Shown: positions 7,060 through 14,930, counted from the first letter of the stretch. The stretch is DNA of 21,449 bases from Pseudomonadota bacterium (GCA_023428785.1 JAEYWU010000123.1:1-21449); one strand, 5' to 3'. Program-made: numbers and translations. Notes: generated by a model not told the origin, from the sequence alone.

Positions 7060-7746
7060 ATGACCCTGCCCATCCTGCTGCATCATTTCCCGCTTGATCC
7101 CGCCTCGCGCCAGGCTCGCCTTGCGCTGGGGGAGAAGAAGCTCGCCTTCACCGAGCGGGTGGTGAAGTACTGGGAGCACGATCCGGTGTTCCACGCCCTG
7201 TCGCCGACGGGCCGGCCGCCGGTACTGGAGATCGGGGAGGGCGACCGGCGCTACCCGGTCTGCGAGCTGATGGCGGTTCTGGACTGGATCGAGACGACGG
7301 GCGGACGGCCATCCCTTCTGTCGTCGGACCCGGCCGAGCGCGCAGAAACCCTGCGGCTGCGCTCCTGGTTCGACCGCAAGTTCGAAATGGAGGTCGACGC
7401 CCCCATTCTCTACGAGCGGATGGAGAAGCGTCTGCAGAGATTGGGACCGCCGGAGGCCGACCCGCTGCGCCAGGGACGGGGCGCGCTCAAGGAACACCTC
7501 GCCTATCTCGACGGCCTGCTTTCCAGGCGGGACTGGCTGGCGGGACGCGAGCTGTCTCAGGCCGACCTGGCCGCCGCCGCGCACCTGTCGGTGCTGGACT
7601 ACTTCGGCGAAGTGGCCTGGCGCAGTTGGCCGACGCTGAAGACCTGGTACATGCGTCTGAAGAGCCGCCCGAGTTTCCGTCCGCTCCTTGCCGATCGCTT
7701 GCCGGGCATGGCGCCGGTGGAGCACTATGCGGATCTTGATTTCTAG
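7060..7746 (+). CDS. Glutathione S-transferase family protein
   Basis: A 228-residue GST-like protein. The N-terminal thioredoxin-like domain (LPILLHHFPLDPASRQARLALGEKKL, then SPTGRPPVLEIGEG with the conserved cis-Pro, and YPVCELMAVLDWIE in the position of the glutathione-binding E-S motif) precedes an all-helical C-terminal domain with GRELSQADLAAAAHLSVLDYFG, the usual N-capping-box region with Asp. The ATG at 7060 is preferred because the thioredoxin strand starts directly after it; a TTG at 7027 would add 11 unalignable residues. The Shine-Dalgarno sequence is weak. Substrate unknown; GSTs commonly conjugate or reduce electrophiles and peroxides. It lies 48 bp after the efflux gene and 77 bp before queG. 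Confidence 0.9.
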   Translation: MTLPILLHHFPLDPASRQARLALGEKKLAFTERVVKYWEHDPVFHALSPTGRPPVLEIGEGDRRYPVCELMAVLDWIETTGGRPSLLSSDPAERAETLRLRSWFDRKFEMEVDAPILYERMEKRLQRLGPPEADPLRQGRGALKEHLAYLDGLLSRRDWLAGRELSQADLAAAAHLSVLDYFGEVAWRSWPTLKTWYMRLKSRPSFRPLLADRLPGMAPVEHYADLDF

Positions 7747-7778
7747 GGCGGGAAACCGTCCGCTCGCCCGCGACCAGT

Positions 7779-7797
7779 TTGCGGGACTAGCCCGCGG
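7779..7797 (+). other. Intergenic hairpin between GST and queG
   Basis: GCGGG (7781-7785), loop ACTAG and CCCGC (7791-7795) pair perfectly and could extend by two G-U pairs in RNA. No T run follows, so it is either a Rho-dependent or processing structure or has no role. Confidence 0.3.
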
Positions 7798-7823
7798 AAG
7801 GACGCTGCGGCGCCTTGGTCTGA

Positions 7824-8876
7824 ATGCGCACCCTGTCCAAGTCTGATGATGTCCGGGCCGTCGTCCAGGCGCGAGCGGAAGCGCTCGGTTTCGACGTCTG
7901 TCGCATCGCCTCGGCGTCTCAGCCGTGGCCCAACGGCGACTGGCTGGCCCGGTTCGTCGCCGAGGGCCGGCATGGGTCGATGGACTGGATGGAGACCACG
8001 CTGGAGCGCCGCGCCCATCCCACCGCCATGTGGGCCGGCGCCCGGTCGGCAGTCGTGGTGGGCATGAACTACGGGCCCGCCCGGGATCCCCGGCGCCTGC
8101 AGGCCCTGACGGATCGGGCGGCCATCTCCTGCTATGCCCAGGGCGATGACTATCACGAGCTGATCAAGGGCCGCCTCAAGGACCTGGCGGGCGTGGTGGC
8201 GCGCGAGACGGGCGAGGAGGTCAAGGTCTTCGTCGACACCGCACCCCTGCTGGAAAAGCCGCTCGCGGCCCTGGCTGGGGTGGGCTGGCAGGGTAAGCAC
8301 ACAAATCTGGTGTCGCGCGAGCATGGATCGTGGCTGTTTCTGGGGGTCATCCTGGCCGCCGCGGAACTCCCGGCCGACGCAGCGGAGACCGACCATTGCG
8401 GCAGCTGCCGCGCCTGTCTGGACGCCTGTCCGACGGCGGCCTTTCCGGCGCCCTATCAGCTGGATGCCCGGCGCTGCCTGTCCTACCTCACCATCGAACA
8501 CGCCGGGCCCTGGCCGGAGGCGCTGCGTGAGGCGGCGGGCAACCGGATCTACGGCTGTGACGACTGCCTGGCCGCCTGTCCGTGGAACAAGTTCGCCGCC
8601 GAGGCCTCGGAGATGCGCCTCAAGGCGCGAGACGAACTGACCGCGCCCCGCCTGTCGGAACTGTCGGCGCTGGATGACGCCACCTTCCGCGCCCTGTTCC
8701 GCAAGAGCCCAGTCAAGCGGATAGGCCGGGCCCGTTTTGTGCGCAACGTCCTGTACGCCATCGGCAATTCTGGAGACGTGGAGCTGCGCGACGCCGCCCG
8801 GGCCCGCCTCCAAGATGCCGATCCCGTCGTTCGCGACGCCGCCCAATGGGCCCTGGCGCGGTTGGAGACAGCATGA
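7824..8876 (+). CDS. queG: Epoxyqueuosine reductase (QueG)
   Basis: A 350-residue cytosolic cobalamin- and iron-sulfur-dependent enzyme performing the last step of queuosine tRNA modification, epoxyqueuosine to queuosine in tRNAs with GUN anticodons. Two 4Fe-4S cysteine sets are seen: C192-x2-C195-x2-C198-x3-C202 (CGSCRACLDACP) and C245-x2-C248-x3-C252 (CDDCLAACPW). D138 in FVDTAPLLEKPLA fits the catalytic aspartate. GWQGKHTNL is the family's cobalamin-region signature. The C-terminus (VELRDAARARLQDADPVVRDAAQWAL) is a HEAT-like repeat, as in other members. Its stop overlaps the next gene's start (ATGA), implying translational coupling with the glycosyltransferase. No other queuosine gene is in the window. 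Confidence 0.97.
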   Translation: MRTLSKSDDVRAVVQARAEALGFDVCRIASASQPWPNGDWLARFVAEGRHGSMDWMETTLERRAHPTAMWAGARSAVVVGMNYGPARDPRRLQALTDRAAISCYAQGDDYHELIKGRLKDLAGVVARETGEEVKVFVDTAPLLEKPLAALAGVGWQGKHTNLVSREHGSWLFLGVILAAAELPADAAETDHCGSCRACLDACPTAAFPAPYQLDARRCLSYLTIEHAGPWPEALREAAGNRIYGCDDCLAACPWNKFAAEASEMRLKARDELTAPRLSELSALDDATFRALFRKSPVKRIGRARFVRNVLYAIGNSGDVELRDAARARLQDADPVVRDAAQWALARLETA

Positions 8877-9841
8877 CCACGCCCCGCGTCAGCGTCATCA
8901 TCGTCGCCTATGAGAGCCGGGCGGTCCTGACCCGGTGCCTGCAGGATCTGAGGGCCCAGACGTTCCGCGACTTCGAGGTTCTACTGGTCGACAACGGCTC
9001 GACAGACCAGGCGGCCCAGACGGCGGCCCGCGCCGACCCCTCGATCCAGCTGATCGAGACCGGCGCCAATCTGGGGTTTGCGGAGGCCAACAACCGGGCC
9101 GCCCGCCAGGCGCAGGGCCGATGGCTGGCCCTGTTGAACCCGGACGCCTTCGCTGAGCCGGGCTGGCTCGAGCGGCTGGTGGCCGCGACGGACCGCTGGC
9201 CGGATGTGCGCTGCTTTTCCTCCCTGCAGGTCGCGGCCGACGACGCGACGCAGCTGGATGGTGCAGGCGACGCCATGACGATCATGGGCCTGCCCTATCG
9301 CATGGGCTATCGGCGGCCCCGGCCTGGGACGGTTTTGGAAGGCGAGATCTTCTCGCCCTGCGGCGCCGCCATGCTGGTCGAGCGCGACACCTTCCTGGGT
9401 ATTGGCGGGTTCGAACCGGCCTTCTTCAGCTATTGCGAGGACGTGGATTTCGGCTGGCGGCTGAGGTCCAGGGGCGGGGTGGTCCGGCTGGTCCCCGATG
9501 CGATTGTCCATCACGTCGGCTCGTCCACCCTGGGTGCGCGGTCTGACTTCGCCCTGTTCCACGGCTTTCGAAACCGGCTCTGGTGCGTGGCGCGCAATGC
9601 GCCGGCGGCCCTCCTGCCGCTGATGCTGCCCCTGCACCTGATGGCGACAGTGGTCCTGCTGACAGGGTGCGCCCTGCGCGGAGAAGCGGCGCCGGCCTTT
9701 AGGGGGCTGGCCGAAGCCCTGCCGAAACTGGGCCGGATGCGCGCATCGGTCGATCGCGGCCACGCGCGCGATGTCGCGGCGGCCCTGACATGGAATCCCT
9801 TGCGGGCCATGGCGCGGGCGCTCGATATACGCACAGGCTGA
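8873..9841 (+). CDS. Family 2 glycosyltransferase (rhamnosyltransferase-like)
   Basis: A 322-residue GT-A-fold glycosyltransferase. PRVSVIIVAYESRAVLTRCL and FEVLLVDNGSTDQ form the nucleotide-sugar-binding start of GT2 enzymes. LLNPDAFAEPGWLE matches the N-P-D variant of the metal-binding motif seen in WbbL-like rhamnosyltransferases, and GFEPAFFSYCEDVDFGWRLR is the acceptor-side ED motif. A hydrophobic stretch near residues 240-265 (PAALLPLMLPLHLMATVVLL) could associate with the membrane. The ATG at 8873 is chosen because it sits in an ATGA overlap with queG and is followed at once by the GT2 strand; an earlier in-frame ATG (8846) would lie inside queG. It probably adds a sugar to a surface polysaccharide or glycolipid; the acceptor is unknown. 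Two genes on from a GST and far from any polysaccharide cluster, so context does not help. Confidence 0.92.
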   Translation: MTTPRVSVIIVAYESRAVLTRCLQDLRAQTFRDFEVLLVDNGSTDQAAQTAARADPSIQLIETGANLGFAEANNRAARQAQGRWLALLNPDAFAEPGWLERLVAATDRWPDVRCFSSLQVAADDATQLDGAGDAMTIMGLPYRMGYRRPRPGTVLEGEIFSPCGAAMLVERDTFLGIGGFEPAFFSYCEDVDFGWRLRSRGGVVRLVPDAIVHHVGSSTLGARSDFALFHGFRNRLWCVARNAPAALLPLMLPLHLMATVVLLTGCALRGEAAPAFRGLAEALPKLGRMRASVDRGHARDVAAALTWNPLRAMARALDIRTG

Positions 9842-9845
9842 GGCG

Positions 9846-9864
9846 TCCGGTAACCTCGACCGGA
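9846..9864 (+). terminator. Hairpin after the glycosyltransferase gene
   Basis: TCCGGT-AACCTCG-ACCGGA is a perfect 6-bp stem with a 7-nt loop starting 5 bp after the stop codon. No T run follows, so it is only a possible terminator. Confidence 0.3.
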
Positions 9865-9892
9865 AAGACATTATTCACCCCGACGTCCTAAG

Positions 9893-11638
9893 ATGCAGGC
9901 ATCATCGGGGGACGCCTTCTTGCAGGCCATTACGGACTGGATCGCCGGCAGCGCCGTCATGGTCGTGGCCCTTGCGGCCGCGATCGGGCTGGCTGCCGCC
10001 CTGATTTTCGTCCGCCGCCGCCGTCAGGCTTCGCCCAAGAGCTTCGCGCATCGGGCTCAGGCTGCCGTGACGCGCGATGTCGCCCTGAACCGCCTGAACG
10101 AGGCCCTCGAGGCCATGACGGACGGCCTGGCCTATTTCGACGCCCAGGATCGTCTCACCGTCTGGAACGCCCAGTATCAGCGGACCAACTCCGAGATCGA
10201 GGACCTGCTGGTCGAGGGCGTCACCTTCGAGGAGATCCTTCGGCTGGGTCTCAAGAAGGGTCACTACGTCGAGGCGGTCGGCCGTGAGGAAGAGTGGCTG
10301 GCCGAGCGGCTGGAGACCCGGCGCAAGGCCGGTGGGCCGGTCGAACAACAGATCGCCGATGGCCGCTGGGTTCGGGTCCAGGACCGCCGCAGCGCCATGG
10401 GCGGCACCGTCTCGACGATCATGGACGTGACCGATCTCAAGATCACAGCCGCCAGACTCGAACGCGCGCGCGACGCGGCCGAGCAGGCCAATCGCGCCAA
10501 GTCCGAGTTTCTGGCCAATATGAGCCACGAGATCCGCACGCCTCTGAACGGCATTCTCGGGGTCGCCGAGGTGCTGGGCGAGACGGACCTGACCAGCGAG
10601 CAGCGCGAGATGCTGCGGCTGATCTCGGCCTCCGGCGCGACCCTCCAACAACTGCTGAGCGACATCCTCGACCTGGCTCGGGTGGAGTCGGGGCGGCTGT
10701 CTCTCAATCCGGCGCCGTTCGACCTGGCCCAGGCGGTCCGGGACGCAGGCCAGCTCTATGCCGCGCCGGCGCGCGCCAAGGGCCTGCAGTTCTATGTCGA
10801 TATCCCGTCCGACGCCGAGGTCTGGGCGCTGGGCGATGTGGTGCGGGTCAAGCAGGTTCTGACCAACCTGGTGTCCAATGCGGTGAAGTTCACCCAGACG
10901 GGCTTTGTGCGGCTGACGCTGGAGCGGGCCGCCGACCGGGGTGATCAGCCGGTGTTCCGCTTTTCCGTCGAGGACACGGGCGTCGGCTTCGATGCGGCCA
11001 CGCGCGAGCGGCTCTTCTCGCGCTTCGAACAGGCCGACGGCTCGATCACGCGCCGCTTCGGCGGGACCGGGCTGGGCCTGGCCATCTGCCGCCAGCTGAC
11101 CGAGATGATGGGCGGCGAGATCGATTGTGAAAGCGAGCCCGGAGGCGGTTCGGCGTTCCTCTTGACCCTTCCATTGTCTCTCGTCGCGGCGCCGGTCGCC
11201 GTGGTGGCGGAGACCGAGGCTGTGGTCGAGCAGGCGGGCCCGCTGAAAATCCTGCTGGCCGATGACCATCCGACCAACCGCAAGGTGATCGAACTGATCC
11301 TGTCTCAGCTCGACGCCGCCCTGACCACGGTCGAGAACGGGGCCCAGGCGGTCGACGCCTTCGACGCCGAGACCTTCGACCTGGTCCTGATGGACATGCA
11401 GATGCCGGTTATGGACGGGCTGGCCGCGACCCAGGCCATCCGTGATCTTGAGGCGGCGCTGGGCCGGCCGGGGACCCCGGTGGTGATGCTGACGGCCAAT
11501 GCCCTGCCCGAGCATGTCGAGGCGGGCCGCAAGGCAGGCGCGGACAGGCATCTCGCCAAGCCGGTCAGCGTCCAGGCGCTGCTGGACTGCGTTCGGGAAA
11601 TGACCGCGCCGGGCGCGCTAGCCGCGCGGGCCGCCTAG
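9893..11638 (+). CDS. Membrane-anchored hybrid sensor histidine kinase (PAS-HisKA-HATPase-REC)
   Basis: A 581-residue hybrid kinase. One membrane helix is at about 19-40 (VMVVALAAAIGLAAALIFV, followed by RRRRQ). A PAS domain follows at about 68-180 (EAMTDGLAYFDAQDRLTVWN). HisKA carries the phospho-acceptor H212 (MSHEIRTPLNGI). The ATPase domain has the N box (N325, N329), G1 (D361, DTGVGFD) and G2 (GGTGLGLAICRQL). A C-terminal receiver has the acidic pair D457/D458, phospho-acceptor D501 (LMDMQMP), a T in MLTAN and K556 (AKPV). All catalytic residues are present, so it should be active. There is no sizeable periplasmic sensor, so the signal is likely cytoplasmic, via PAS. There is no cognate regulator or Hpt gene nearby. 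The ATG at 9893 lacks a clear ribosome site; a TTG at 9920 with GGGGGA upstream is an alternative start. The 3' end overlaps convergent aceB by 4 bp. Confidence 0.95.
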   Translation: MQASSGDAFLQAITDWIAGSAVMVVALAAAIGLAAALIFVRRRRQASPKSFAHRAQAAVTRDVALNRLNEALEAMTDGLAYFDAQDRLTVWNAQYQRTNSEIEDLLVEGVTFEEILRLGLKKGHYVEAVGREEEWLAERLETRRKAGGPVEQQIADGRWVRVQDRRSAMGGTVSTIMDVTDLKITAARLERARDAAEQANRAKSEFLANMSHEIRTPLNGILGVAEVLGETDLTSEQREMLRLISASGATLQQLLSDILDLARVESGRLSLNPAPFDLAQAVRDAGQLYAAPARAKGLQFYVDIPSDAEVWALGDVVRVKQVLTNLVSNAVKFTQTGFVRLTLERAADRGDQPVFRFSVEDTGVGFDAATRERLFSRFEQADGSITRRFGGTGLGLAICRQLTEMMGGEIDCESEPGGGSAFLLTLPLSLVAAPVAVVAETEAVVEQAGPLKILLADDHPTNRKVIELILSQLDAALTTVENGAQAVDAFDAETFDLVLMDMQMPVMDGLAATQAIRDLEAALGRPGTPVVMLTANALPEHVEAGRKAGADRHLAKPVSVQALLDCVREMTAPGALAARAA

Positions 11639-13218
11639 GCCTCAAGGACCTCATAGGCCGGCAGGGTCAGGAAGGTCTCGCAGCGCGGGGCGAAGCAGAG
11701 ACCGGCGAACAGATCGACCGCTTCTTTCAGCCGCTCGAGATCGCGCGGCATGCGGGTGACCTCGTCGTCGATCAGGGCGCGGACCAGCGCCTCGTCGATC
11801 GTGCGGCCGTCGTCGAGCGCGGCGCCGTGCTTGAGCCATTGCCAGACCTGGGTACGGCTGATCTCGGCGGTCGCGGCGTCTTCCATCAGATTGTAGAGCG
11901 GCACGGCCCCGCGGCCGCGCAGCCAGGCCTCGACATATTGAATGCCGACGCGGATGTTCTCGCGAAGGCCTGCCTCGGTGCGGGGGCCGTTGTGCATCTT
12001 CAGCATCTCGGCGCGGCCGATGCTCGCGCCATCACCGATGACGTCAAGCTGGTTCGGACCCGGCATCAGGCGGTCGAAGACCTCCATGGCGACCGAGACC
12101 AGCGCCGGATGGGCGACCCAGGTGCCGTCGTGGCCGTCACCGGCCTCGCGTTCCTTGTCTGCCTTGACCTTGGCGAAGGCGGCGGCGTTGGCAGCCTCGT
12201 CGTTCTTGATCGGGATCTGGGCTGCCATGCCGCCCATGGCGAAGGCGCCGCGACGGTGACAGGTGGCGATCAGCTTCTTCGAATAGGCGCGCAGGAAGGC
12301 CTCGCCCATGACCATGCGCGCGCGATCCGGCGTCAGGAAATCCGGGTTCAGGCCCAGCCGCTTGATGGTCGAGAAGATGTAGTCCCAGCGGCCGCAGTTA
12401 AGGCCCACGATGTGGTCCTTCAGGGCGTGGAGGATTTCGTCCATCTCGAAGGCGGCGGTGATGGTCTCGATCAGGATGGTGGCCTTGATCGTGCCGACCG
12501 GCAGGCCGAGGCGCGACTGCGCGATGCGGCAGGCGTCGTCCCAGAGGGCGGCCTCCTCCATTGATTCCAGCTTGGGGAAATAGAAGTAGGGGCCGGAGCC
12601 CTGATCCAGCGCTGAGCGGGCGTTGTGGGTCAGATAGAGGGCGAAGTCGAACAGGCCGCCGGCGACCGGCTGGCCATCGACCTCGACGTGGCGCTCCAGC
12701 AGGTGCCAGCCGCGCGGGCGCACCAGCAGGACGGCGGGCGCGTGGCCCAGCGCATAGGTTTTGCCGGAGGAGGGATCGGTAAAGCCGAGGTCGCCTGACC
12801 ATCTGTCCTTCAGATTGATCTGGCCCTCGACGACATTCTCCCAGGTCGGGCTGGTGGCGTCCTCGAAGTCGGCCATGAAGACCTTCGCGCCTGAGTTCAG
12901 GGCGTTGATGACCATCTTGCGGTCGGTCGGGCCGGTGATCTCGACGCGGCGATCCTTGAGGTCGGGGGGGATCGGGGCGATCGTCCAGTCACTTTCGCGG
13001 ATCTGGGCGGTGTCGGCGCGGAAATCAGGGGTCTCGCCGGCGTCGAAGCGCGCCTGGCGCTGTTCGCGCTCGGCCAGAAGCGTCTTGCGGCGGGCATCGA
13101 GCGCGCGGTGCAGCTCGGCGACCAGCGAAAGGGCGTCGGCAGTCAGAACCTCCGAGGCGCGGCCCTCGACGGGGCCAAGGATGCGGATGCCGGAATCCGT
13201 GAGGGCGTCGAGGGGCAT
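11635..13218 (-). CDS. aceB: Malate synthase A
   Basis: A 527-residue cytosolic enzyme that condenses glyoxylate and acetyl-CoA to malate, the second step of the glyoxylate shunt. The malate synthase A type is recognised from GPTDRKMVINALNSGAKVFM followed by ADFEDATSPTWENVVEGQ (active-site region), LLVRPRGWHLLERHVEVDG, ATILIETITAAFEMDEILH (metal-binding Glu region), GLNCGRWDYIFSTIK and GTWVAHPALV. Length matches E. coli AceB (about 530). It is the last gene of the minus-strand unit aceA, 69-aa protein, aceB. The 83-bp gap upstream contains strong inverted repeats, and the ribosome site before the ATG is weak, so aceB expression may differ from that of aceA. Confidence 0.97.
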   Translation of the reverse strand: MPLDALTDSGIRILGPVEGRASEVLTADALSLVAELHRALDARRKTLLAEREQRQARFDAGETPDFRADTAQIRESDWTIAPIPPDLKDRRVEITGPTDRKMVINALNSGAKVFMADFEDATSPTWENVVEGQINLKDRWSGDLGFTDPSSGKTYALGHAPAVLLVRPRGWHLLERHVEVDGQPVAGGLFDFALYLTHNARSALDQGSGPYFYFPKLESMEEAALWDDACRIAQSRLGLPVGTIKATILIETITAAFEMDEILHALKDHIVGLNCGRWDYIFSTIKRLGLNPDFLTPDRARMVMGEAFLRAYSKKLIATCHRRGAFAMGGMAAQIPIKNDEAANAAAFAKVKADKEREAGDGHDGTWVAHPALVSVAMEVFDRLMPGPNQLDVIGDGASIGRAEMLKMHNGPRTEAGLRENIRVGIQYVEAWLRGRGAVPLYNLMEDAATAEISRTQVWQWLKHGAALDDGRTIDEALVRALIDDEVTRMPRDLERLKEAVDLFAGLCFAPRCETFLTLPAYEVLEA

Positions 13219-13269
13219 GACAGGCGCTCTGTGCGGGAAGTGGGAAGGCGACAGGTGCGGATGGGCAGC

Positions 13270-13299
13270 CCCGGACGCAAGGTCCGGGACGGCCCGTCC
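13270..13299 (-). promoter_or_regulatory. Overlapping inverted repeats in the aceB leader
   Basis: CCCGGAC (13270-13276) and GTCCGGG (13282-13288) form a perfect 7-bp stem with a 5-nt loop. GGACG (13287-13291) and CGTCC (13295-13299) can form a second, partly overlapping 5-bp stem. They lie between the 69-aa gene and aceB. Possible roles are partial terminator, mRNA processing site or a dispersed intergenic palindrome; none is shown. Confidence 0.45.
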
Positions 13300-13301
13300 G
13301 T

Positions 13302-13511
13302 CTATTCGTAGCCGTGTGCGGCTTCGTTGATCACCGCGGACGGCATGTCCGAGAAGTCCACGGCGACCGGGCGGGCGGCGATCTTCTGGAACGTCTTGAT
13401 CGCGTGCTCGAGGCGGCGGCGGGCTTCACGGGCCTCGTCGGACTGGGGGTCCAGACCGAGCGGGGCCAGGCAGTAGTCGATGATCGCGCGGGGCTGGCTC
13501 ATCGGTTCCAT
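13302..13511 (-). CDS. Small conserved-looking protein between aceA and aceB, unknown function
   Basis: A 69-residue ORF starting MEPMSQPRAIIDYCLAPLGL, with no recognised domain, signal peptide or membrane segment. It looks mostly helical: an amphipathic central part rich in Arg/Lys and Glu (EAREARRRLEHAIKTFQKIA) and an acidic end. It is supported as a real gene by a strong Shine-Dalgarno sequence (GAAGGAAA, about 6 nt before the ATG), by starting 14 bp after the aceA stop, and by co-orientation with aceA and aceB. Met-4 is an alternative start but has worse spacing. A longer in-frame extension upstream runs through aceA in another frame and is not credible. A role in regulating or assisting the glyoxylate shunt is suggested only by position. 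Confidence 0.75.
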   Translation of the reverse strand: MEPMSQPRAIIDYCLAPLGLDPQSDEAREARRRLEHAIKTFQKIAARPVAVDFSDMPSAVINEAAHGYE

Positions 13512-13525
13512 GGCGTTTCCTTCTC

Positions 13526-14806
13526 TTATTCCGCGGCCACGAACTGGGCCGTTTCGGTGGAGTCCTTCAGGGCGGTGGTCGACGACTGGCCGTTCGAGAT
13601 CACGGTCGCGACCTGGTCGAAGTAGCCGGTGCCGACCTCGCGCTGGTGGCGGGTGGCGGTGTAGCCACGTGCTTCGTTGGCGAACTCGCGCTGCTGGAGC
13701 TCGGAGTAGGCCGCCATGCCGTGGTCGCGGTAGCCGTCGGCCAGCTCGAACATCGAGTTGTTCAGGCTGTGGAAGCCGGCCAGGGTCACGAACTGGAACT
13801 TGTAGCCCATCGCGCCCAGCTCGCGCTGGAACTTGGCGATGGTGGCCTTGTCGAGCTTGGCTTCCCAGTTGAACGAGGGCGAGCAGTTGTAGGCCATCAG
13901 CTTGCCCGGATACTGCTTCTGGATGGCCTCGGCGAACTTCTTCGCATCGTCCAGATCCGGGTGCGAGGTCTCCCACCACAGCAGATCGGCGATCTTGGCG
14001 TAGGACAGACCCCGCGCGATGCAGTGGTCCAGGCCGGTGCCTTCCTTCAGGCGGTAGAAGCCTTCGACCGTGCGGTTGTCGCGGTCGATGAAGGGATGAT
14101 CCCGCTCGTCGATGTCCGAGGTGATCAGCTGGGCCGATTCCGCGTCGGTGCGGGCGACCGTGATGGTTGGGGTGCCCATGACGTCGGCGGCGAGGCGGGC
14201 GGCAACGAGGTTGCGCTCATGCGCCTGGGTCGGGATCAGGACCTTGCCGCCGAGGTGGCCGCACTTCTTCTCCGAAGCCAGCTGGTCCTCGAAGTGGACG
14301 CCCGCGGCGCCGGCCTCGATGAAAGCCTTCATGATCTCGAAGCTGTTCAGCGGGCCGCCGAAGCCGGCTTCTGCGTCGGCGACGATCGGGGCGAACCAGT
14401 CACGCTTGGCGCCGCCCTCGGCGTGCTCGATCTGGTCGGCGCGCTGCAGGGTGCGGTTGATGCGGCGGCACAGCTCCGGCGCGGCGTTGGCCGGGTAGAG
14501 CGACTGGTCCGGGTACATGGCCGAGGCGGTGTTGGCGTCGGCGGCGACCTGCCAGCCCGAGAGGTAGATGGCCTTGAGGCCCGCGCGGACCATCTGCATG
14601 GCCTGGTTGCCGGTCACGGCGCCCAGCGCATTGATGAAGGGCTCGGTGTGCAGCAGCTCCCACAGGCGGTTGGCGCCGCGTTGGGCCAGGGTGTGGGTCA
14701 CCGGAACCGAGCCGCGCAACTTCAGCACATCTTCGGGCGTGTAAGGACGTTCGATGCCGTCGAAGCGGCCTTCGGGAGCGGGGACGAGATCGGCGAAGGT
14801 GGTCAT
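13526..14806 (-). CDS. aceA: Isocitrate lyase
   Basis: A 426-residue cytosolic enzyme that splits isocitrate to glyoxylate and succinate, the first committed step of the glyoxylate shunt for growth on acetate or fatty acids. The catalytic signature KKCGH is at residues 180-184, with Cys182 as the catalytic base. Also present are the substrate-binding SGWQVAADAN and YPDQSLYP, the Mg-binding-region IVADAEAGFGG, TVARTDAESA, and YNCSPSFNW with the usual Asn/Ser/Ser set. Length is close to E. coli AceA (434). The start at 14806 (MTTFADL) is chosen because GAGAG lies 6 nt upstream; the ATG at 14812 would have that site directly against it. First gene of the unit with the 69-aa protein and aceB, divergent from an ScfR-type regulator. 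Confidence 0.98.
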   Translation of the reverse strand: MTTFADLVPAPEGRFDGIERPYTPEDVLKLRGSVPVTHTLAQRGANRLWELLHTEPFINALGAVTGNQAMQMVRAGLKAIYLSGWQVAADANTASAMYPDQSLYPANAAPELCRRINRTLQRADQIEHAEGGAKRDWFAPIVADAEAGFGGPLNSFEIMKAFIEAGAAGVHFEDQLASEKKCGHLGGKVLIPTQAHERNLVAARLAADVMGTPTITVARTDAESAQLITSDIDERDHPFIDRDNRTVEGFYRLKEGTGLDHCIARGLSYAKIADLLWWETSHPDLDDAKKFAEAIQKQYPGKLMAYNCSPSFNWEAKLDKATIAKFQRELGAMGYKFQFVTLAGFHSLNNSMFELADGYRDHGMAAYSELQQREFANEARGYTATRHQREVGTGYFDQVATVISNGQSSTTALKDSTETAQFVAAE

Positions 14807-14894
14807 GGTCATCTCTCGGGGGCGGCCCAGCGCCGCGTCTTGAGCAACCAAACGCCCTTTCAGTCACGATTGACACCCGATCGCGCCATTTTGC

Positions 14895-14921
14895 GAAGTC
14901 ATGTTGTCACATTATGACTTC
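14895..14921. promoter_or_regulatory. Long inverted repeat in the aceA/regulator intergenic region
   Basis: GAAGTCAT (14895-14902) and ATGACTTC (14914-14921) are perfect 8-bp arms separated by 11 nt, with centres about two helical turns apart, as expected for a dimeric DNA-binding protein. Its right arm overlaps the 13-bp palindrome at 14906-14918. This is a likely operator for the divergent regulator. Confidence 0.6.
14906..14918. promoter_or_regulatory. Operator-like palindrome copy 1 (GTCA-N5-TGAC)
   Basis: GTCACATTATGAC has perfect GTCA/TGAC arms. It covers candidate -10 elements in both directions: CATAAT on the minus strand (14916-14911) for aceA and TATGAC on the plus strand (14913-14918, with TTGCGA at 14891-14896 as -35) for the regulator. 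Confidence 0.6.
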
Positions 14922-14930
14922 TTGCATTCA

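Noticed and set aside
9902..11551. 549-residue minus-strand ORF antisense to the hybrid kinase
   Set aside because: The kinase frame has every catalytic motif; the antisense frame has none and is a codon-bias shadow.
13512..13979. Long upstream extension of the 69-residue protein inside aceA
   Set aside because: The extension reads aceA in an alternative frame and has no protein-like features; the internal ATG at 13511 has a strong ribosome site.
13646..14917. 423-residue plus-strand ORF antisense to aceA
   Set aside because: aceA is unambiguous; the antisense frame runs into the promoter region and shows no domain.
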